Source of the DNA: an uncultured Holdemanella sp.
GTDB lineage: Bacteria; Bacillota_I; Bacilli_A; Erysipelotrichales; Erysipelotrichaceae
Assembly (NCBI RefSeq): GCF_934754935.1
Contig: NZ_CAKVJB010000001.1
Span: 69,890-133,889 of the forward strand
Direction of reading: 5' to 3'
DNA length: 64,000 nucleotides
Shown here: in pieces, positions 49,482 through 58,291 of the stretch
Position numbering within the stretch: the stretch's first letter is position 1
Layout: every line of letters starts with the position of its first letter
Made by a program: the position numbers and the translations under genes
The notes under the pieces: generated by a model
Told to the model about the DNA's origin: nothing
The model's database searches: none
What the model saw: the letters and a program-made list of their open reading frames with translations, nothing else

Positions 49482-51896
49482 ATGCCACATCTATTTGAGT
49501 CTAAAGATAGTTTTAAAGAGAATTTTAAAGAAGCTGTTTCTGATGCCTACGGACGTGATTTTGAAGATACATATCCAGAGGAGAGATATATTGTCCTAGG
49601 TAACATGATTCGTGATTTTGCAGGAGAGCATTGGAGAGAAACAAAAAATGCGATCAAGAAAACCGAAGCGAAACAGCTTTATTATTTTTCTATGGAATTT
49701 TTGATGGGTCGTTTAATGACGAGTAACCTAATGAATCTTAACATTTATGATGTTGTTAAAGACGGATTAAAAGATTTAGGTATGGACATCAATGACATGG
49801 AAAATATTGAAAGTGATGCAGGATTAGGAAATGGTGGTCTAGGAAGACTAGCTGCTTGTTTCATGGATTCATTAGCATCGCTTGATTTAGCCGGACATGG
49901 TAACTGTATTCGTTATCGTTATGGTTTATTTAAACAAAAGATTGAAAATAATCAACAAGTTGAATTGCCAGATTGCTGGTTAAAAAATGGTAATGTTTGG
50001 GAAGTATGGAAACCTCAACATGCAGTTAAAGTAAAATTTGGTGGATATGTTGATGGATATATGGATGGATATGGAAAATTCCATGCACAACATCACCCTG
50101 ATTTTGTTGTACGTGCTGTACCATATGATGAACCAATCGTTGGATACCACACAACAACAACTAATACACTTCGTTTATGGGATGCAGAAGTTGATGAAGA
50201 TTCTGTAAACTCAGGTGGATTAAATGAATATTTGAATCAAGTAACAGCTATTACAGCTAACGTATATCCAGATGATTCAACAATCGAAGGAAAACGTTTA
50301 CGTTTAACACAAGAATATTTCTTCGTATGTGCTGGAATTGATCAAATTATTCGTTCACACTTACGTGTATATCCAAGCTTAGATAACTTAGGAGATAAAG
50401 TTGCAATCCAATTAAATGATACACACCCAGTATTAGTTATTCCTGAATTAATGCGTGTATTATTGGATGACTACTTCTATGATTGGGATGATGCTTGGAA
50501 TATCGTTACAAAGACAGTTGCGTATACAAACCACACAGTTATGGCAGAAGCACTAGAAAAATGGTCACAAGACATGGTTCGTTCATTATTACCACGTCTA
50601 TATATGATCATTGAAGAAATCAACCGTCGTTTCAAATATGATGTAGATCATAGAGGATTATGTGGAATTTTCAACAATGTTTCTATTCTTAAAGAAGGAC
50701 AAGTTCACATGGCTAACTTGGCTGTTGTTGGTTCTCATAGTGTAAATGGTGTTGCGAAACTTCACTCTGAAATCTTAGTAAATGATGTATTCAAAGATTT
50801 TGTGACAATTTATCCAAATAAATTCAACAATAAGACAAATGGTATTACACACCGTAGATGGTTGTTGTTCTCAAACCCTCAATTAACAAAATTGTTAGAA
50901 GAAACAATTGGAGATGAGTTCAAAACAAATCCAGAAAAATTAGAAGATTTAATGGCTCATGTTGAAGAGGAAGCTTTACAAAATAAATTCATGGATGTGA
51001 AATTAGAACGTAAAAAGATCTTGGCTGCCTATGTAAAAGAAAATCTTGGTATCGATATTGATGTAAATTCAATTTTTGACTGCCAGGCAAAACGTCTACA
51101 TGCATACAAACGTCAATTGTTAAATATCTTCCATGTTATGTATTTATATTTAAGAATGAAACAAGATCCTTCATTCAGAATCTATCCTCATACATTCTTC
51201 TACTCTGCAAAAGCTGCAGCTAGTTATGATTTGGCGAAGGAAATCATTAAATTGATCAACATGGTTGCCAATGTGGTAAATAATGATCCTGAAATCTCTA
51301 AATATATGAAGGTTGTATTTATTCCTAACTATTCAGTTTCAATTGCTGAAATCTTATTGAATGCGGCAGATGTTTCTGAACAGATTTCTACAGCTGGTAA
51401 AGAAGCTAGTGGTACTGGAAACATGAAATACATGATGAATGGTGCTATTACACTTGGTACATTAGATGGTGCCAATGTTGAAATTGTTGAGCGTGTTGGA
51501 TATGAAAATGCTGAAATTTTCGGTTTACATGTAGAAGACATCAATGAACTTCGTCATGAAAACTCATATAATGCATGGAACTTATATAACAAAAGCTACA
51601 ACATTCGTATGGTGGTTGATTCACTTAAAAACTGCACTTGGTCAAATGATCCAAATGAATTTAAGTTGATCAACAACGACTTAATGATGCGTAATGATGA
51701 ATTCTTCGTATTAGCTGACTTTGATGCATATGTATATGCTCAAGAAAAAGTACAAGCTCGTTACATGGATAAGTCTCGTTGGGCTAAGACAATGTTAATT
51801 AACATTGCGAAATCTGGCTATTTCTCAAGCGATCGTACAATTAGCGAATACGCTAAAGAAATTTGGGATTTAAAACCATTGTCATTTGAAGACTAA
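49482..51896 (+). CDS. glgP: Glycogen/alpha-glucan phosphorylase
   Basis: 804-aa GT35 phosphorylase releasing glucose 1-phosphate from glycogen or maltodextrin. The PLP-binding Lys lies in EASGTGNMKYMMNG, followed by ITLGTLDGANVEI. Active-site parts DAGLGNGGLGRLAACFMDSL and NDTHPVLVIPELMRVL are intact. Full length for the family. It is monocistronic with its own promoter and terminator; no other glycogen genes are in view. High use of preferred codons suggests strong expression. Confidence 0.95.
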   Translation: MPHLFESKDSFKENFKEAVSDAYGRDFEDTYPEERYIVLGNMIRDFAGEHWRETKNAIKKTEAKQLYYFSMEFLMGRLMTSNLMNLNIYDVVKDGLKDLGMDINDMENIESDAGLGNGGLGRLAACFMDSLASLDLAGHGNCIRYRYGLFKQKIENNQQVELPDCWLKNGNVWEVWKPQHAVKVKFGGYVDGYMDGYGKFHAQHHPDFVVRAVPYDEPIVGYHTTTTNTLRLWDAEVDEDSVNSGGLNEYLNQVTAITANVYPDDSTIEGKRLRLTQEYFFVCAGIDQIIRSHLRVYPSLDNLGDKVAIQLNDTHPVLVIPELMRVLLDDYFYDWDDAWNIVTKTVAYTNHTVMAEALEKWSQDMVRSLLPRLYMIIEEINRRFKYDVDHRGLCGIFNNVSILKEGQVHMANLAVVGSHSVNGVAKLHSEILVNDVFKDFVTIYPNKFNNKTNGITHRRWLLFSNPQLTKLLEETIGDEFKTNPEKLEDLMAHVEEEALQNKFMDVKLERKKILAAYVKENLGIDIDVNSIFDCQAKRLHAYKRQLLNIFHVMYLYLRMKQDPSFRIYPHTFFYSAKAAASYDLAKEIIKLINMVANVVNNDPEISKYMKVVFIPNYSVSIAEILLNAADVSEQISTAGKEASGTGNMKYMMNGAITLGTLDGANVEIVERVGYENAEIFGLHVEDINELRHENSYNAWNLYNKSYNIRMVVDSLKNCTWSNDPNEFKLINNDLMMRNDEFFVLADFDAYVYAQEKVQARYMDKSRWAKTMLINIAKSGYFSSDRTISEYAKEIWDLKPLSFED

Positions 51897-51905
51897 AATG
51901 TTTAA

Positions 51906-51938
51906 AAGATCATATCTTTGATGATATGGTCTTTTTTT
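51906..51938 (+). terminator. Intrinsic terminator of glgP
   Basis: An 11-bp stem, AAGATCATATC / GATATGGTCTT (one G-U pair), runs into seven T. Confidence 0.85.
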
Positions 51939-51957
51939 CGTGTTAAAATGAATTTGT

Positions 51958-53043
51958 ATGAATGAAATATTATTTGCCGAAATCTATTATATATGTGTAG
52001 CTATCATGTTGATTCTAGGCTTTAAAACTTATCGTTCCATGATGAAAAACACGCAAAAAGTCAGTTTTTTAGTCGTTGCTTTTTTGCATATATTGTATTT
52101 CCAAACTGATCTAGTACGAATGACAAATACGCAGAACCTTTTTTTGAATGAAATGAGTTTTCTGTTCTTTTCATTATGTACTTTTTCATGGTTTAACTAC
52201 ATTCAAACTATGCTAGAAATACATTACATCAAGAAAACACAAACACTTATAGCTTTGGTTCCTTTGATTGTAAGTGTTGTTTTATTATTGGTTAATACAT
52301 TGAATGGATGTTTATTCTATATTGATCATAATGGGAATTTTCAAGAAGGACCATTCTATCTTTTATATGTTCTTATAAATGATTTATATTTTCTTATCAG
52401 TGCTTATCAAGCTTATGTGTATAGTTGCAGGGCTAAAAATTATCAACAAAAGAAATCGTATCAAATTTTAGGTATCTACATGGCTGTCATTATGATTGTA
52501 GGTACGCTTCAAGATATTTTTCGCTCGATTCCTATCTTTTGTGTTGGAACTAGTCTGAGTATTCTTATTGTATATATTAGTTTAGAAGAACAAATGATTT
52601 CAATCGATCCTTTAACGCAGTTAAATAACCGAAATCGTATGGAACAATACTTGTTTGAATGTATGAGAAATGCGGATGCGAATATGTATCTATTGGTTTT
52701 AGATGTCGATAAATTTAAACAAATCAATGATACATATGGACATGCCCAAGGAGATTTAGCTTTAAAGTCGATTGCGAATTGTTTGAAAGAAGCCTGCATT
52801 GAAAAGAGTGATTTCATTGCTCGTTATGGTGGAGATGAATTTGTGATTGTCTATAAAGGAAATGACGTAGAAGGATTATGTCAAAGAATTCATACGTATA
52901 TACAACAATTATCTTTTCCGTTTGATTTAGATGTAAGTATCGGATGTGCACCATATCAAAGTGGCCTACGTAAATGGAATGATTGGTTTATTGTGGCCGA
53001 TAAACAATTGTATCAAGAAAAGAAGAAATTAAAAGACCGGTAA
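51958..53043 (+). CDS. Membrane diguanylate cyclase (GGDEF)
   Basis: 361 aa. Six to seven hydrophobic helices (about 1-210) form a membrane sensor; the GGDEF domain follows with LDVDKFKQINDTYGHAQGD and the active-site RYGGDEF. It synthesises c-di-GMP. The inhibitory I-site (RxxD five residues before GGDEF) is absent: the position reads EKSDF, so product feedback is probably lacking. No EAL partner is in the window. The start is ATG 51958; the ribosome site is weak. Confidence 0.88.
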   Translation: MNEILFAEIYYICVAIMLILGFKTYRSMMKNTQKVSFLVVAFLHILYFQTDLVRMTNTQNLFLNEMSFLFFSLCTFSWFNYIQTMLEIHYIKKTQTLIALVPLIVSVVLLLVNTLNGCLFYIDHNGNFQEGPFYLLYVLINDLYFLISAYQAYVYSCRAKNYQQKKSYQILGIYMAVIMIVGTLQDIFRSIPIFCVGTSLSILIVYISLEEQMISIDPLTQLNNRNRMEQYLFECMRNADANMYLLVLDVDKFKQINDTYGHAQGDLALKSIANCLKEACIEKSDFIARYGGDEFVIVYKGNDVEGLCQRIHTYIQQLSFPFDLDVSIGCAPYQSGLRKWNDWFIVADKQLYQEKKKLKDR

Positions 53044-53053
53044 TCCGGTCTTT
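53032..53053. terminator. Bidirectional terminator between convergent genes
   Basis: AAAGACCGG (53032-53040), TAAT loop, CCGGTCTTT (53045-53053). The loop holds the stop of the GGDEF gene and the second arm ends in the stop of the convergent cyclase gene. Confidence 0.8.
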
Positions 53054-53690
53054 ATTCGTACCAAGCTATAGCTCGAATGGGTGAGCCATCACTATCTTTA
53101 ATTTTTAGTGGAAAACAACTAAACCAAAATAAGTCATTTCCACATTGGTCTAGATTCTTAAGGTTTTCAATGTTCACAATATCTTTATTTTTAAACAAAG
53201 CTTTGTGCCGTGTCAGATTTTCATCATGTATGGGATCGAATCCAATCACATCAAAGCCAATGCCTTTAAAGTTTTCTGTAAGAATAAATTCTAATACTTC
53301 ATCATCAATACATGGATAATCATAAAAGTAGGATGCGTCTTTCCATCTTTTGTCCCAACCAAGATTAAATAAAAGAAAGTCTGCCAATTTAGCTTTTTCT
53401 ATATTGATTTTATCCATTGTGATGGCTTGTCCTTCTTTTAAATCTCTACAATCCACAACAAGTGCTTTACCAATGAATTGTTCAGGTGGAAATTGATCGA
53501 GTGTCGTTCGGTTTTCAAAAATATGGGCAGGTGGATCCATGTGGGTTCCCACATGAGAATATATTTCGATACATGTCTCTTTAAATCCATCTTTTGAATA
53601 TGTATTTACGGTGGTTAATTTGGGCTTTTCAGTTCCTGGATATACTGGCATATCCTCAGAAATGGTATGTGTTAAATCAATGACTTTCAT
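53052..53690 (-). CDS. Cyclase family protein (kynurenine-formamidase-like)
   Basis: 212-aa metal-dependent hydrolase (PF04199). IDLTHTISEDMPVYPG at the start and the metal motif SHVGTHMDPPAH are diagnostic; DFLLFNLGWDKRW and HKALFKNKDIVNIENL follow. Members hydrolyse N-formylkynurenine or similar amides; no tryptophan pathway is nearby, so the substrate is unclear. The ATG at 53690 follows TAGGAGGTCACTT, so the longer in-frame start at 53720 is rejected. Confidence 0.88.
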   Translation of the reverse strand: MKVIDLTHTISEDMPVYPGTEKPKLTTVNTYSKDGFKETCIEIYSHVGTHMDPPAHIFENRTTLDQFPPEQFIGKALVVDCRDLKEGQAITMDKINIEKAKLADFLLFNLGWDKRWKDASYFYDYPCIDDEVLEFILTENFKGIGFDVIGFDPIHDENLTRHKALFKNKDIVNIENLKNLDQCGNDLFWFSCFPLKIKDSDGSPIRAIAWYE

Positions 53691-53764
53691 AAGTGACCTC
53701 CTAAAGATATTTAACCACAATTTTTATTGTATTGTGATAAAATTATAAATAAAGGTGATTAGTT

Positions 53765-54901
53765 ATGAAAAGAATATTATTATTAGGGGCTACAGGCTCG
53801 ATTGGTTTACAAACAGTGGATGTGATTGAACAACATCCAGACCAGTTTTGTCTAGTTGGAATTGCGGCTGGACATCAAGCGGATGTGATGCAAAAAATCA
53901 TTGATAAACATCCATCGATTCAAGTGGCTGGTATTTCCGATGGTTCAAAAGTTGAAAAATTACATGGTGTTAGAGTTTATAGTGGGGAAAATGCCATGGT
54001 GGATTGTATTGAAAATTGTGAATATGATCTATTAGTGAATGCGGTGGTTGGATTTAGAGGTTTAAAACCAACACTTACATCCTTAAAGAAAGGAATCGAT
54101 GTTGCCTTAGCGAATAAGGAAAGTTTAGTAGCGGGTGGTGTTTTGGTTCGTAAGACATTGCATGAAACAAATACTAAATTATATCCTATTGATTCGGAAC
54201 ATTCCGCTATTTTCCAGTCTTTGCAAGGCAATCGTAGTGATGATGTAAAGCGTTTGATCATTACAGCAAGTGGAGGCAGTTTTAGAGACAAATCTAGAGA
54301 TGAATTGCATGATGTAACGGTTGAACAAACTTTAAAACATCCAAACTGGAACATGGGTAAAAGAATTACGGTGGATAGTGCAACTATGGTGAATAAGGGG
54401 TTTGAAGTGATAGAAGCCCATTATTTATTTGATTTGCCTTATGAAAAAATCGATACAGTGTTACATCGTCAAAGTATTGTGCATTCTATGGTTGAATATA
54501 ATGATAATGCGATTATTGCACAACTTGGTTCAGCGGATATGCGCTTACCAATTCAATATGCATTATGTTATCCAGATCGTCCTGTATTAAAAGAGGATCA
54601 TCCTTTGGATATGACAAAGACAATGGATTTGAATTTTAAGGAAATGGATTATGTTCGCTATCCAATGTTAAAACTAGCGTATGAGATTGGAAAAAAAGAA
54701 GGCAATCTAGGGGCTGTATTTAATGGGGCGGATGAACAGGCTGTACAATTATTCTTAGAGAAGAAGATTTCTTTTTTACAAATTGAAGAAAGTATTGAAC
54801 AAGCTTGTAAGCAGGCTGAATATATTGAAAATCCTACAATTGAGCAATTAGAAGCAACAGATGCATGGGCTAGAAAGTTCGTCATTGAATATTGGGACTA
54901 G
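53765..54901 (+). CDS. dxr: 1-deoxy-D-xylulose 5-phosphate reductoisomerase
   Basis: 378 aa, second step of the MEP isoprenoid pathway (DXP to MEP with NADPH, cytoplasmic). The NADPH loop is LGATGSIGLQTVDV. The metal and substrate region reads PIDSEHSAIFQSL and ITASGGSFRDKS. LKHPNWNMGKRITVDSATM is also diagnostic. AAAGGTGAT precedes the ATG. It stands alone; in many Firmicutes it is next to cdsA and rseP, which are not here. Confidence 0.95.
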   Translation: MKRILLLGATGSIGLQTVDVIEQHPDQFCLVGIAAGHQADVMQKIIDKHPSIQVAGISDGSKVEKLHGVRVYSGENAMVDCIENCEYDLLVNAVVGFRGLKPTLTSLKKGIDVALANKESLVAGGVLVRKTLHETNTKLYPIDSEHSAIFQSLQGNRSDDVKRLIITASGGSFRDKSRDELHDVTVEQTLKHPNWNMGKRITVDSATMVNKGFEVIEAHYLFDLPYEKIDTVLHRQSIVHSMVEYNDNAIIAQLGSADMRLPIQYALCYPDRPVLKEDHPLDMTKTMDLNFKEMDYVRYPMLKLAYEIGKKEGNLGAVFNGADEQAVQLFLEKKISFLQIEESIEQACKQAEYIENPTIEQLEATDAWARKFVIEYWD

Positions 54902-54906
54902 ACCAA

Positions 54907-54935
54907 TTGAAATTTTGGGAGTAAAATAGTAAAAT
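54907..54935 (+). promoter_or_regulatory. Sigma-A promoter of the FIVAR protein gene
   Basis: TTGAAA (54907-54912), 17-bp spacer, TAAAAT (54930-54935). Confidence 0.65.
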
Positions 54936-54952
54936 GGAATGGAGGGTTTGTC

Positions 54953-56440
54953 GTGAATAAAGCAAAGGTTTATTGTGTAGCAAGTGCTGTTGCGGTTTGT
55001 GTGGCTTCAAATCCTAGTATGGATGTACTTGCCAAACATTTACAGCCAGTAAAATTAGAAGAAAAAGCCCAACAAACAATTTCAGCTGAAGATTATATTA
55101 AGTATTATTTGAGTACGAAAGAAATTGTTAAGGATCTTAACAATAAAGATATTGAAAAATATACTTTGATCACAAAAGTAGATGAAAAGAATTGTACGAT
55201 TGTATTAACTGGAAATCAATTGTTTAAGGAATTGACAAAAGAAAACCAGGATGAAATTAAGAATGCATATGAAACTGCATATAAAAATGCAGGAATGATA
55301 AAGGCAAAGAATTGTACTTTAAGTGCATATGATTTGATTGTAAGTCAAGCTAGTATTATGGTTTCTGATGCGAAGGAACAATTGTCGCTTTTAGTAAAAG
55401 ATGCTGAAAGCTTAGATGCCTCTTTATATACTGCAAGTACATATGCATCATTAAAGACTGAAATGGATGAATCAAAAAATTTGATCGCATTGGACACTGC
55501 AACTTTAGAGCAAGTAGTTGAAGAACAAGTTAAATTGGTGAATGCAAAAAAAGCATTGATCGATCTTTCTGGATTGAAGAGTGTTGTTGAACAATCAAAT
55601 TATGTAAAAGAAGAATATACAAAAAATAGTTATCGTACGTATGAAACTGTATTGAATCAGGCAAAGGCAGTTTTAGATAATGCGAATAGTACGACAGAAG
55701 AAATTCAAAAGGCACAAGAGGATTTAAGCATTGCCATCAATGCGTTGGTAAAAAAAGCTGATTTTAGTGCATTAAATGAAAAAGTGCAGGAAGGCTATGC
55801 ATTTTTAGAGTCCGATAAAGATATGCTTGAAGAAGCGTCTTATACGAATTTTAAAAATGAATTGGATGCTTGTAGTGTTATTCTTTCAAACGATGAATCC
55901 ACACAAGATGAAATCAATAATGCATTGGCAAAATTGAATGCTTATTTTGAAAATAATGAGAATTTTGTATATAAGGTGATGACACTAGAAAATAATGTGG
56001 TTGTCCAACCTCAAAAACAATTGTTGGATACACCTCAATTGGTTGTACAAGAACAAGTGAATACAGTTCAACAGTCGCAAACAACTTCGCCTAAGGCCAC
56101 AACAAGTGCTGCGGATAACTTCATTAAGACATATTTAACAAGTGCTAGTGGTAATATCTTTACTACCGCAAATTATTTAAACTATCAAAAGATTCTATCG
56201 GCAATGCCTAGTTGGCTAAAATTATCGTCACAAGATCAAAAAGCAGTTAATGCGGAATTAAAAAATCAGGTTGGTAAAACATACCAAAAATTATTACAAG
56301 AAGCACAGAATTTAAAAATGAGTTCTGGAAGAAGTATCAATACGGCTACAAATACAGATTCCACATTGTATACATGGTTATGTGTGATGTCTTTGGGTAT
56401 GCTAACATTTGTGACAAAGCGTCTAAGAAAACAAGATTAA
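54953..56440 (+). CDS. Surface protein with FIVAR-like repeats
   Basis: 495-aa exported protein starting at GTG 54953 behind GGAGGG. The signal peptide (AKVYCVASAVAVCVASNPS) ends near Ala27. Three helical FIVAR-like repeats (about 145-205, 208-270 and 272-335) show the family pattern of a Tyr-Thr-x-x-(S/T)Y start, and NALVKK at the end of the second. FIVAR domains are found in cell-wall adhesins. The C-terminus has a hydrophobic helix and KRLRKQD, like a sortase sorting tail, but no LPxTG precedes it, so membrane anchoring is likelier than covalent attachment. A Gln/Thr-rich linker lies at 360-390. Confidence 0.75.
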   Translation: MNKAKVYCVASAVAVCVASNPSMDVLAKHLQPVKLEEKAQQTISAEDYIKYYLSTKEIVKDLNNKDIEKYTLITKVDEKNCTIVLTGNQLFKELTKENQDEIKNAYETAYKNAGMIKAKNCTLSAYDLIVSQASIMVSDAKEQLSLLVKDAESLDASLYTASTYASLKTEMDESKNLIALDTATLEQVVEEQVKLVNAKKALIDLSGLKSVVEQSNYVKEEYTKNSYRTYETVLNQAKAVLDNANSTTEEIQKAQEDLSIAINALVKKADFSALNEKVQEGYAFLESDKDMLEEASYTNFKNELDACSVILSNDESTQDEINNALAKLNAYFENNENFVYKVMTLENNVVVQPQKQLLDTPQLVVQEQVNTVQQSQTTSPKATTSAADNFIKTYLTSASGNIFTTANYLNYQKILSAMPSWLKLSSQDQKAVNAELKNQVGKTYQKLLQEAQNLKMSSGRSINTATNTDSTLYTWLCVMSLGMLTFVTKRLRKQD

Positions 56441-56459
56441 GGGCTATGGCCCTTTTTTT
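56439..56459 (+). terminator. Intrinsic terminator
   Basis: AAGGGC / GCCCTT stem with TATG loop and T tract, overlapping the preceding stop codon. Confidence 0.75.
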
Positions 56460-56472
56460 CATGCTTAAAAAT

Positions 56473-56481
56473 TGTTATAAT
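56473..56481 (+). promoter_or_regulatory. Extended -10 promoter of the RDD-PHP gene
   Basis: TGTTATAAT at 56473-56481. Its position inside the longest open frame shows that the true start codon lies downstream, at 56506. Confidence 0.6.
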
Positions 56482-56505
56482 AGTGCGAGAAAGGCTTATG
56501 ATTTT

Positions 56506-58014
56506 ATGAAACAACAAAAATACAATGTTAAGGATCTAACTCTAGCATACTTTCAAAAAAAATCGAAATTGTATCGTGCAGGTGGATATAAATATGCGAC
56601 GCCTTTAAAACGTAGTCTATCGGATTATCAAGATCATTTTTTTGCGTTTTTAATGGATATGAATATTTGTTTATTACCTGTTTATATATGGGTTATTGAG
56701 TTTTTATTAATTATGTGTGGATTGATTCCACCTCACTTTTTTGATTTATTATTCTATATTATGTTCGCACTTTTATTTGTGTCGAGCGTCTTATTGCTTG
56801 CGTTTTTTACAGCGAGGACAAACGGACAATCTTTTGGTTATGCCATGTTGGATTTGAAGTTAGTCAGAAAAAAAGATAAAAAAGAGGCAATGCCATTAAA
56901 CTTAATTTTAAGACAAGCATTAGGTTTTGGTGTTCCACTTATGATTTTAGGTTTCTTCTTTCAAGTTGTAGGTGTTATGTTATGGTGGATCATCAATGGA
57001 ATCTTTGTACTTATTACACCACACCAACAAACTTTATTTGACTTGATTTTTGGTTTAGTTTTAGTTCGCGAACCAGATCAAGAAATTCGTTTTGAAACAA
57101 AGCCAGAATCAGTTAAAGAAGAATTGCATGTCACACCAATTGATTTACATATTCGATCAAATTATAGTGATGATGGATATTATGATGTTGAAGAATTATT
57201 TAAACAGGCAAAGGATAATCGCTTAGAAGTGATTTCAATTACGGATCACAACTGTGCAAGAGCCAATGCAGCAGCTATGCGTTTTTCGAGTCTTTATAAT
57301 ATTCAATATATTCCAGGCGTTGAAATTGATGCGCAATATAAAAGAATGCGCGTTCGTATTCTAGGTTATTATATTGATTGGACAAATGAAGTGTTTGAAG
57401 TATTAGAACAAAATTCTTTGAAACGTGAAAAAGATCTATCAATTGAGCGTGTCGAAAAATTTGAGAACTTCTCAGGTATTCGTATTGATGTAGATTCATT
57501 GATGTCAAATTCTCGCTTCCAAACAATTACTCCAACGGAAATCACGAAAATGGTATTCCATAATGAAAGAACGCGTTCATTGCCTTTTGTGAAGAAATAT
57601 TTGGATAATTGTGAAAGTCATAGTGTTGCGATGTCTAGATTTGAAACGGATGTTTTTGGTAAGAATGGACCTTGTTATGTAAAGGCAAATTATCCAGATG
57701 CTAAAGCGGTTATTGATGCGATTCATAGTGCTGGTGGAATTGCGATTTTATCAAGCTGGCATTTAGATTATATTTCGGATGAAGTCTTAGAAGAAATTGT
57801 GGATTTAGGTATGGATGGAGTGGAATGCTTCTCGAATGATATTCATGAACAAACGATTGCGGCAGCCTTAAAGATCGTGCAAAAACGTAAATTGTTTGTT
57901 TCTTGTGGTAGTGATTATCATGGTCCGACTAAGCCAAAATATCATATGGGTGTTTCAAATTGTCCTGAAAAGGCGTTGCCACTTGTAAAAATTTTGACAA
58001 AAGCCGCAAAATAA
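56506..58014 (+). CDS. RDD membrane domain fused to PHP phosphoesterase domain
   Basis: 502 aa. Residues 30-190 form an RDD-type membrane domain (RSLSDYQDHFFAFLMDMN, several helices, then GYAMLDLKLVRKKDKKEAM). Residues 210-500 are a cytoplasmic PHP domain (PIDLHIRSNYSDDGYYDVEE, then ISITDHN, PGVEID and CGSDYHGP). PHP domains usually open with HxH; here H215 is followed by R217, so one metal ligand is replaced while the others seem kept. Reduced or altered phosphoesterase activity is possible. The fusion is unusual. Confidence 0.75.
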   Translation: MKQQKYNVKDLTLAYFQKKSKLYRAGGYKYATPLKRSLSDYQDHFFAFLMDMNICLLPVYIWVIEFLLIMCGLIPPHFFDLLFYIMFALLFVSSVLLLAFFTARTNGQSFGYAMLDLKLVRKKDKKEAMPLNLILRQALGFGVPLMILGFFFQVVGVMLWWIINGIFVLITPHQQTLFDLIFGLVLVREPDQEIRFETKPESVKEELHVTPIDLHIRSNYSDDGYYDVEELFKQAKDNRLEVISITDHNCARANAAAMRFSSLYNIQYIPGVEIDAQYKRMRVRILGYYIDWTNEVFEVLEQNSLKREKDLSIERVEKFENFSGIRIDVDSLMSNSRFQTITPTEITKMVFHNERTRSLPFVKKYLDNCESHSVAMSRFETDVFGKNGPCYVKANYPDAKAVIDAIHSAGGIAILSSWHLDYISDEVLEEIVDLGMDGVECFSNDIHEQTIAAALKIVQKRKLFVSCGSDYHGPTKPKYHMGVSNCPEKALPLVKILTKAAK

Positions 58015-58059
58015 ATTTGCTCAAAATATGTTTTATAGCGTATAATAGAGCAGTCAATA

Positions 58060-58266
58060 AGCAAAGAAAAGAAGAGTATTTATATTGCGTACTATAGAGA
58101 GCAGATGTTTGGTGAAAATCTGTGTATAAAATATAAAGAATATGGTCTTGGAGCTTCTTTATCGATATGTAGATAAAGACGTATGCTGGCGTTAACAGCT
58201 TGAGGTGTGAAAACACAAACTAAGGTGGTACCACGAAGCTTTCGTCCTTGGATGAAGGCTTTTTTT
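58060..58266 (+). ncRNA. T-box riboswitch leader of metG
   Basis: The invariant T-box AAGGTGGTACCACG is at 58222-58235. The attenuator hairpin GCTTTCGT (58238-58245) / ATGAAGGC (58252-58259) is followed by seven T. Upstream, stem I opens near AGAGAGCAGATG and offers an ATG in GAATATGGTC (about 58137-58146) as Met specifier. Uncharged tRNA-Met would pair with the T-box side, favour the antiterminator and allow metG expression. Confidence 0.88.
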
Positions 58267-58291
58267 ATTTGTAAGATAGGAGGAAATAAAA

